NCBI GenBank assembly: GCA_050744165.1 | Contig: JBOGGN010000448.1 | Span: 1-27,664, forward strand | Direction of reading: 5' to 3' | DNA length: 27,664 bases | Source of the DNA: JBOGGN01 sp050744165 | Lineage (GTDB): Bacteria; Actinomycetota; Acidimicrobiia; Acidimicrobiales; Palsa-688 | Shown: one piece after another, positions 22,976 through 27,664 of the stretch | How positions within the stretch are numbered: the first letter of the stretch is position 1 | How the letters are laid out: each line of letters opens with the position of its first letter | Position numbers and translations under genes: made by a program | The notes under the pieces: generated by a model | The model's database searches: none | The model's input: the letters and a program-made list of their open reading frames with translations, nothing else | Told to the model about the DNA's origin: nothing

Positions 22976-24487
22976 ATGGGTGAGGTGACGGTCCGCCTGC
23001 CGATCGGCAGCCTCGTGGTGCTGGTCGGACCGTCTGGGAGCGGAAAGTCGACTTGGGCGCGGGAGCAGTTCCGGCCTTCCCAGGTCGTCGCCTCCGACGA
23101 CCTGCGGACGTTGGTGGGAGAGGGTGAACACGACCAGCGAGCTGGCACCGACGCCTTCGACGTCTTGGACCTGGTGCTGGAGCGGCGACTGAAGCGAAAG
23201 TTGACGACGGTCGTCGACACTCTCGGCCTCGACGCCGCCCGCCGTGGGGGCTATCGAACCCTCGCCCAGCGGGCAGGTGTGCCCTGCCACGCGGTGGTGT
23301 TCGAGACCCCGGCCTCGCTCTGCCGGAGCCGAAACAAAGCCCGCGACCGCCCTGTGCCCCCCAAGGTGCTTACGGGGCAACTGGACGCGCTGGCTTCGGA
23401 GCTCGGTGCCATCGAGGTCGAGGGTTTTGACGGGGTCCACCGTCCGGGTCCGGTCGAGCTGGTGCCGGTCCAACTACTCTGCGCCCCCCGAGAGGCGACC
23501 CGCCAAAAGGAGGCGCCGGTGCCCCTGCGATTCGGTCTTCAGATCCCGAGCTTTACGTGGGAGGGTGGCCCGGCCGCGATCGCGGCCCGCCTGGGCGAGG
23601 TGGCGGCGGCAGCCGAGGCGGCCGGGTTCACCAGCCTGTGGTTGATGGACCACTTCCTTCAGATCCCCCAGGTGGGCCCGCAGTGGCAGGACATGCTTGA
23701 AAGCCACACGACCCTCGGGTTTCTGGCCGGGCGCACCAGCACCATCCGGCTGGGGACGCTGGTCACCGGTGTCACCTACCGCAGCCTGGCCCACCTGGCC
23801 AAGATCGTCGCCACCGTCGACGTGGTATCAGGTGGCCGGGCGATCTGCGGCGTCGGCGCCGGGTGGTATGAGCAGGAGCACAAGCTCTATGGCTGGGAGT
23901 TCCCGCCGCTGAAGGTCCGTTATGCCCTGCTCGAAGATGCCCTCGAGTTGCTGCCGCTGATGTGGGGCTCGGGGGCGCCTCGCTTCGAGGGCCGCACCGT
24001 CACCATCCCCGAGGCGATCTGCTACCCCCGCCCGTTGCAGGCCAAGGTCCCAATCCTGGTCGGTGGATCAGGAGAGAAGCGGACCCTGCGGCTGGTGGCC
24101 CGCCATGCGGACGCCTGCAACCTGTTTGGGGATCCGGCGACGATCGGTCGCAAGCTGTCGGTGCTGGCCGGGCACTGCGCCGCCGAGGGCAGGGACCCGG
24201 CTGCCATCAAGGTGACCAACCTCTCCACGGCGCTGGTCGGGCGGACCCGGGAGGACGTCGACCGGGCCGTCGAACGGCTCCGGCCCCGCTCTCTGTCGCC
24301 GGAGGACTTCGCCACCCGGGTGAGCGCGGGGACCGTCGAGGACCACGTGGGGCGCTTCCGGCAGTATGCCGACGCGGGCGTTCAGACGGCCATCGTCAAT
24401 ATGCCCGATCTCGACGTCGCCGCGGTCGAACGCTTCAGCGAGGTGATTGCCGCCTTCCCCCAAGGCCCGCAACCCGACGACTGGTAA
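22976..24487 (+). CDS. Fusion of polynucleotide-kinase-like domain and LLM F420-type oxidoreductase
   Basis: The 503-residue open frame has two domains. Residues 10-165 resemble the kinase domain of bacterial Pnkp: Walker A GPSGSGKST at 18-26, ASDDLRTLVGEGEHDQ at 39-54, TTVVDTLGLDAARR at 77-90, and a lid with RSRNKARDRPVPPKV at 117-131. Residues 182-503 are a luciferase-like monooxygenase-fold enzyme of the F420-dependent kind (LRFGLQIPSFTWEGG, then SLWLMDHFLQIP, then GRAICGVGAGWYEQEH). No stop separates them. A strong ribosome binding site, AAAAGGAGG at 23505-23513, precedes an in-frame GTG at 23519, so a separate 322-residue LLM protein may also be made. The ATG at 22976 follows AGGGA; substrates of both domains are unknown. 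Confidence 0.85.
   Translation: MGEVTVRLPIGSLVVLVGPSGSGKSTWAREQFRPSQVVASDDLRTLVGEGEHDQRAGTDAFDVLDLVLERRLKRKLTTVVDTLGLDAARRGGYRTLAQRAGVPCHAVVFETPASLCRSRNKARDRPVPPKVLTGQLDALASELGAIEVEGFDGVHRPGPVELVPVQLLCAPREATRQKEAPVPLRFGLQIPSFTWEGGPAAIAARLGEVAAAAEAAGFTSLWLMDHFLQIPQVGPQWQDMLESHTTLGFLAGRTSTIRLGTLVTGVTYRSLAHLAKIVATVDVVSGGRAICGVGAGWYEQEHKLYGWEFPPLKVRYALLEDALELLPLMWGSGAPRFEGRTVTIPEAICYPRPLQAKVPILVGGSGEKRTLRLVARHADACNLFGDPATIGRKLSVLAGHCAAEGRDPAAIKVTNLSTALVGRTREDVDRAVERLRPRSLSPEDFATRVSAGTVEDHVGRFRQYADAGVQTAIVNMPDLDVAAVERFSEVIAAFPQGPQPDDW
23505..23521 (+). promoter_or_regulatory. Internal ribosome binding site and GTG start for the LLM domain
   Basis: AAAAGGAGG at 23505-23513, a spacer of 5 bases, and GTG at 23519-23521 in frame. 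It is the best ribosome binding site in this part of the window and lies exactly at the domain border, where the new N-terminus would be MPLRFGLQIP, a typical LLM-protein beginning. Confidence 0.65.
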
Positions 24488-24527
24488 TCCGCGTCAACCA
24501 GCGGCACCGGTGGGGCAGGGAAGCGGG

Positions 24528-25955
24528 TCACCCGGCCGACGACGGAGCCCACACGGCGTGGCCCGTCCACGGGGCCTTGCCGTAGGCGGTCTCGCCGTCA
24601 AAGTTGTGGTCCTTCTGGAGCGCCGACGGCCCGCTGAGCACTGTTGGCGCACCCCCGAAGACGCTCACCGCGGCCACGCCCGTGGCGGTGCTGTAACCGA
24701 TCATGAGCCCGTCGGGACTGAAGCTCGGGTTGGCCACGCCGGTGGCACCGAGGGCGTGGGCACCGGCTAGGTCGGCCACGTCCGCCACCCAGAGGGTCCG
24801 AGTGCCGTACCAGGCCGGAGTGGCGACGGGCGCCGATTTGGCCACTACGAATGCGATCTGGTTGCCGTCGGGGGAGACGGCCGGGTCCAGCGACACTGCG
24901 CCCGCGGGTACCGGAACGGGGTCGCACACGCCAGTGGTGGGGGCGCACAACTCCAGGGTCTTGTTGTCCGACGGCTGCGGGCCGCCGCCGAGGACGACGA
25001 AGATCTGCCCGTCGCCGGCCCAGGTCAGCCAGGGCGGGTTGACGAGCGACGTGCCCAGGCTCACCGGGGCGGCCCCGGACAGTGCGGTGCTCATCAGCGC
25101 CAGCCCGTTGGCCTCCGATGCCTTGGAGTACCGCGGTTCGATCCAGTACAGGAGGCCCTTCTGATTCGGCCACCAGGGACCGACGATGATGCCGTCGCCC
25201 GCAGTGGCTCGCAGCACGACGATCGCCTGGCCGGCATCGGCCCCGGCCACCGTCAGGACCTCCAGCGGAGACTGATAGCTGGAGACCGGGTTGACCACCT
25301 CGGAAAGGGCCAGGGCGGTGCCGTCCGGCGACCAGGCGAAGGATTGGACCTCGACGGTGGCCGCCACCACCTGGCGGGCGGTGCCGTCGGTGCCGATGAG
25401 CTCAAGGCCGCCGACGCCCACGGCGGGCGAGGAGGAGACTGCCAGGAGCTCGGCCGTCGGTGACCATTCGATCCCGCCCGGCTCTCCGGTCCACAGCCGA
25501 AGGTTGCCCGTCCCGTCCGGGTGGACCACCCAGAGCTCGGTGGCCGGGGTGCCGGTGTGTTGCAGGTAGGAGATCCACTGGCCGTCATGGGACCATTCCG
25601 GGTCTTCGGCGCCCGACGACCCGGCGACGGCTCGAGGGGCACCGTTGCCGGTGGCGGTCCACAACTGCCCGGCAGCCACCCATGCCGCCGACCCGGGAGC
25701 GCGCCCAGGTGCGGGCGCGGCCGGCGGGCGGCTGCTTACCTGGATGCCGGGGCGACGGTGTTCGAAAAGACGCGGGAGGGCGATGGCCCCGATCAGCACC
25801 ACCGCTGTCAGCGCGCTCACCGCCAGCGCCTCCCGGCGGCGCCGGTCGTGGCGCCGTGCCCGGGCCAGGATCTGGTCCCATCCTTCATCCGAGGGCTCGA
25901 CCCGGCCCGCCAGCTGGGCCAGCTGCGATTCCAGCGACGTCTCGGTCGGGTTCAC
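24528..25955 (-). CDS. Membrane-anchored TolB-like beta-propeller protein, possible anti-sigma factor
   Basis: The 475-residue protein has a cytoplasmic N-terminus of about 42 residues that is charged and helix-like (QLAQLAGRVEPSDEGWDQIL then ARARRHDRRRR). One membrane segment lies at about 43-61, followed by a Pro-rich linker. The extracytoplasmic beta-propeller has at least five PD40/WD40-like blades, recognisable by WSHDGQWISY, WSPTAELLAV, WSPDGTALAL, VSPDGNQIAF and FSPDGLMIGY. The GTG at 25955 overlaps the stop of the sigma factor gene (GTGA), so the two are translationally coupled. Single-pass proteins made this way usually hold or sense for the sigma factor. No zinc-type anti-sigma HxxxCxxC motif is seen, so the anti-sigma role is inference. 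Confidence 0.82.
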   Translation of the reverse strand: MNPTETSLESQLAQLAGRVEPSDEGWDQILARARRHDRRRREALAVSALTAVVLIGAIALPRLFEHRRPGIQVSSRPPAAPAPGRAPGSAAWVAAGQLWTATGNGAPRAVAGSSGAEDPEWSHDGQWISYLQHTGTPATELWVVHPDGTGNLRLWTGEPGGIEWSPTAELLAVSSSPAVGVGGLELIGTDGTARQVVAATVEVQSFAWSPDGTALALSEVVNPVSSYQSPLEVLTVAGADAGQAIVVLRATAGDGIIVGPWWPNQKGLLYWIEPRYSKASEANGLALMSTALSGAAPVSLGTSLVNPPWLTWAGDGQIFVVLGGGPQPSDNKTLELCAPTTGVCDPVPVPAGAVSLDPAVSPDGNQIAFVVAKSAPVATPAWYGTRTLWVADVADLAGAHALGATGVANPSFSPDGLMIGYSTATGVAAVSVFGGAPTVLSGPSALQKDHNFDGETAYGKAPWTGHAVWAPSSAG

Positions 25956-26533
25956 AGCTCGATCACTCGCCGCAGCTCGGCGAGCCCCCGGTGGCACAAC
26001 GACTTGACGGTGCCTGGCCGGCACCCCAGGGTGGCCGCGATCTCTGCCTCAGACAGGCCGGCGTAGTAGCGCAGCACGATCACCGCTCGCTGGCGGGCAG
26101 GTAAGGCCGCCAGGGCGTCGCCGAGCTCGTCCACCCGGTCGTAGGCGGCGGCCTCGGGCCGGGGGGTGTAGCGGCGTTCCACCTCGCGGCGGCGGAAGCG
26201 GTTGCGGCACCCGTTGATCACCGTGGTGCGCAGGTAGGCCGAGGGATTGTCGACCCGCTGGATGCGGCCCCGGATCCGGACGAAAGCGTCCTGGACGATC
26301 TCCTCCGCCTCGGCCGACGAACCAATCAGCAAGTACGCCAAGCGGACCATGTCCGCGTAGCGGGTCCGGTAGAGAGATACCAGGTCGTGGGGCCAGGTGA
26401 CGACGACCGGCAAGGGACCGGTAACCGCAGCCTGAGGAATGGCCACCAAGGCAAATCCCCCGTCCGCGCGCAAGGGACTGACTCCCGCCTCCACGTCGTC
26501 TCTGACACCTCGGTGCCGGTCCTGGTTCCTCAT
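25952..26533 (-). CDS. ECF-type RNA polymerase sigma factor (SigE-like)
   Basis: The 193-residue protein directs RNA polymerase to a dedicated promoter set. Region 2 covers about 51-115, with LVSLYRTRYADMVRLAYLLI and AEEIVQDAFVRI followed by YLRTTVINGCRNRFRR. Region 4 covers about 137-190, with LPARQRAVIVLRYYAGLSEA and the helix-turn-helix IAATLGCRPGTVKSLCHRGL. Region 3 is absent, as in ECF factors. The ATG at 26533 follows GGGAAG by 7 bases; the first ~45 residues are longer than usual for this class, and a start near residue 44 (VVVTWPHD) is possible. The next gene is a coupled membrane propeller protein; a divergent exported protein may be a target. Confidence 0.93.
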   Translation of the reverse strand: MRNQDRHRGVRDDVEAGVSPLRADGGFALVAIPQAAVTGPLPVVVTWPHDLVSLYRTRYADMVRLAYLLIGSSAEAEEIVQDAFVRIRGRIQRVDNPSAYLRTTVINGCRNRFRRREVERRYTPRPEAAAYDRVDELGDALAALPARQRAVIVLRYYAGLSEAEIAATLGCRPGTVKSLCHRGLAELRRVIEL

Positions 26534-26608
26534 CGCTCAACTTCCCAGGGAGGTCTCCCACGTCCAGCACGTGTCGGGACACCATTGTGGCTGTGCCAGG
26601 CTTCAAAC

Positions 26609-27304
26609 ATGGGCCGACCGGGTCAGCTGGCGCTGGCAGCGGCGCTGCTCGTGGCGGCGGTCGTGGCGGCGGCGACTCTAGGCGGCCGCCACTCGCGCTC
26701 CACGTCCCATCTGGGCCCGTCGCATGCATCGGCAACGCCGGTGTTGGCGGCGACCACCTCCACCTCTCAGATCGCCAGTACTGGGCCCGGGGCCGCTGAG
26801 GCGGCAACGCCGGGCACCTCGACCGCCTCGTCGCTGCCGGCGACGCCCGGCGCCACATTGCAGCCCCCTATGCAGGCATGCACGACCGGAGGGTTGACGG
26901 CGGCAGTCACCAACCTCGGCGCGGCTGTCGGTACGGAGTACCTGCAGATCGCCCTGACCAACGCCTCTCGGGCCCGCTGCCAGCTCACCGGTTTTCCCGG
27001 GGTCGCATTCGTGGACGCCACCGGCCACCAGATCGGATCCTCGGTCGGCCGGGGGCCGGGCGCGGTGAACACCGTGGTGGTGGCGCCCGGTGCCGACGGC
27101 TACGCGGTGGTCCGAGTCCACGATGCCTACGTGACCACCGCCCCCAGCTGCCAGCTGACGACGGCGGCGGGGATACGGATCACGGCGCCCGGTCAGGCGA
27201 CGGCTCTGGCTGTGGCGGTGACAGCTATTCAAGTGTGCGCCAATCCGGCCAACACCGGCGACGCCGACATCCTGCCGTTCTCGGGGCAGCCCGCTCAGTC
27301 GTAG
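26609..27304 (+). CDS. Exported DUF4232-like protein
   Basis: The 231-residue product has an uncleaved or cleaved hydrophobic N-terminal segment at about 5-24. A Ser/Thr/Pro/Ala-rich linker of about 65 residues follows, then a DUF4232-type domain: a first Cys (QACTTGGL), LQIALTNASRARCQLTGFPGVAFVD, and two later Cys that could pair. Relatives are small secreted or surface proteins of actinobacteria with no established function. The ATG at 26609 was chosen because it starts the signal segment directly; the frame is open upstream but crosses the sigma factor promoter region. It is divergent from the sigma factor gene with about 75 bases between, so they may share control. Confidence 0.78.
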   Translation: MGRPGQLALAAALLVAAVVAAATLGGRHSRSTSHLGPSHASATPVLAATTSTSQIASTGPGAAEAATPGTSTASSLPATPGATLQPPMQACTTGGLTAAVTNLGAAVGTEYLQIALTNASRARCQLTGFPGVAFVDATGHQIGSSVGRGPGAVNTVVVAPGADGYAVVRVHDAYVTTAPSCQLTTAAGIRITAPGQATALAVAVTAIQVCANPANTGDADILPFSGQPAQS

Positions 27305-27335
27305 GCGTCCGGGGCGGCCCGGCCAGTCGTAGGCC
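27297..27335 (+). repeat. Short direct repeat at the 3' end of the DUF4232 gene
   Basis: CAGTCGTAGGC occurs at 27297-27307, spanning the TAG stop codon, and again at 27325-27335. It looks like a local duplication of the gene end and has no obvious role. Confidence 0.6.
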
Positions 27336-27353
27336 CTTCGAACCTCTGGCTGG

Positions 27354-27664
27354 TCAGCCGTTGCTGATGATCCGCGCCGGCTCGACCAGCACCGCCACCC
27401 GGTGCTCGTCGGCCATGACCCGGTCAAAGGTGTCCCAGTCATCATGGGTCCCACCGGCGGCCGCGAACACCGCCCGGAGCAGACCGGGCAAATCGGGGTA
27501 CTCCTCGGCGACGATGCGAGCCGGGCCTTCTGCGGACACCCACTCCCACCCGCTGCGGAACACGACCGTCGCCCGGCCCGACCGGCGGATATAGCCAAGC
27601 TTGCGGGCGTTGCCCCGGACGACGAAGGCGATCTGGGGGCCGGCTCCGGCGGTGGCGGCGCCAC
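27354..27664 (-). CDS. C-terminal part of a PPOX-type F420/flavin-dependent protein (5' end outside window)
   Basis: The frame runs from the window edge to a TGA at 27354 and encodes 102 residues with no start in view. The pattern matches the pyridoxamine-phosphate-oxidase-like split-barrel proteins of actinobacteria: QIAFVVRGNARKLGYIRRSG, then TVVFRSGWEWVSAEGPARI, then AAGGTHDDWDTFDRVM and the ending VAVLVEPARIISN. A GTG at 27563 inside the frame is not the true start, because the strand order of the barrel begins earlier. Many relatives bind F420; the cofactor here is not certain. Confidence 0.75.
   Translation of the reverse strand, partial: GAATAGAGPQIAFVVRGNARKLGYIRRSGRATVVFRSGWEWVSAEGPARIVAEEYPDLPGLLRAVFAAAGGTHDDWDTFDRVMADEHRVAVLVEPARIISNG

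Noticed and set aside
26387..26608. Upstream extension of the DUF4232-like protein
   Set aside because: It would be antisense to the sigma factor start and lacks a ribosome binding site; the ATG at 26609 begins a proper signal segment.

Overview
This is a GC-rich window, roughly two thirds G+C by eye, with dense, often start-stop-overlapping genes. The aroC-aroK-aroB-aroQ-pepP-efp-nusB run is a typical actinobacterial order, and two apparent F420-type flavoenzymes fit that phylum. The window most resembles an uncultured actinobacterium of the Acidimicrobiia kind; this placement is inferred from gene content, not from a marker search.

Positions 1-14726 are mainly a type IV pilus locus. It holds the tail of an unidentified gene, then pilB, a pilT that carries its own MshEN-like N-terminus, and pilC. 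An inserted block follows: a hemerythrin gene behind a stress-sigma-like promoter, a small acidic protein, and a minus-strand group with a stand-alone NuoF-like flavoprotein, a small acidic protein and a zinc-ribbon/RDD membrane protein. The pilus genes then resume with pilin 1, prepilin peptidase pilD, pilin 2, a fused pilM-pilN gene and pilO, ending at a strong hairpin.

The main discovery is regulatory. Each of the two paralogous pilin genes is preceded by a well-conserved cyclic-di-GMP-I (GEMM-I) riboswitch, at 9521-9617 and 11448-11546. Both are followed by the same short element, complementary to the pilin ribosome binding site, which suggests translational control. PilB and PilT both have MshEN-like domains, the fold that binds c-di-GMP in MshE, although their motifs are degenerate. 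One second messenger may therefore act on both pilin synthesis and motor activity.

Positions 14811-21285 hold a minus-strand lipoprotein gene, a long near-perfect inverted repeat, and the tightly coupled shikimate/pepP/efp/nusB operon. Positions 21333-27664 hold a secreted phosphoesterase, an in-frame fusion of a polynucleotide-kinase-like domain to a luciferase-like monooxygenase with an internal ribosome binding site, an ECF sigma factor overlapped by a membrane-anchored beta-propeller gene, a DUF4232-like exported protein, and the C-terminal part of a PPOX/F420-type flavin protein cut by the window edge.

No tRNA, rRNA, CRISPR array, insertion sequence or phage gene was seen.
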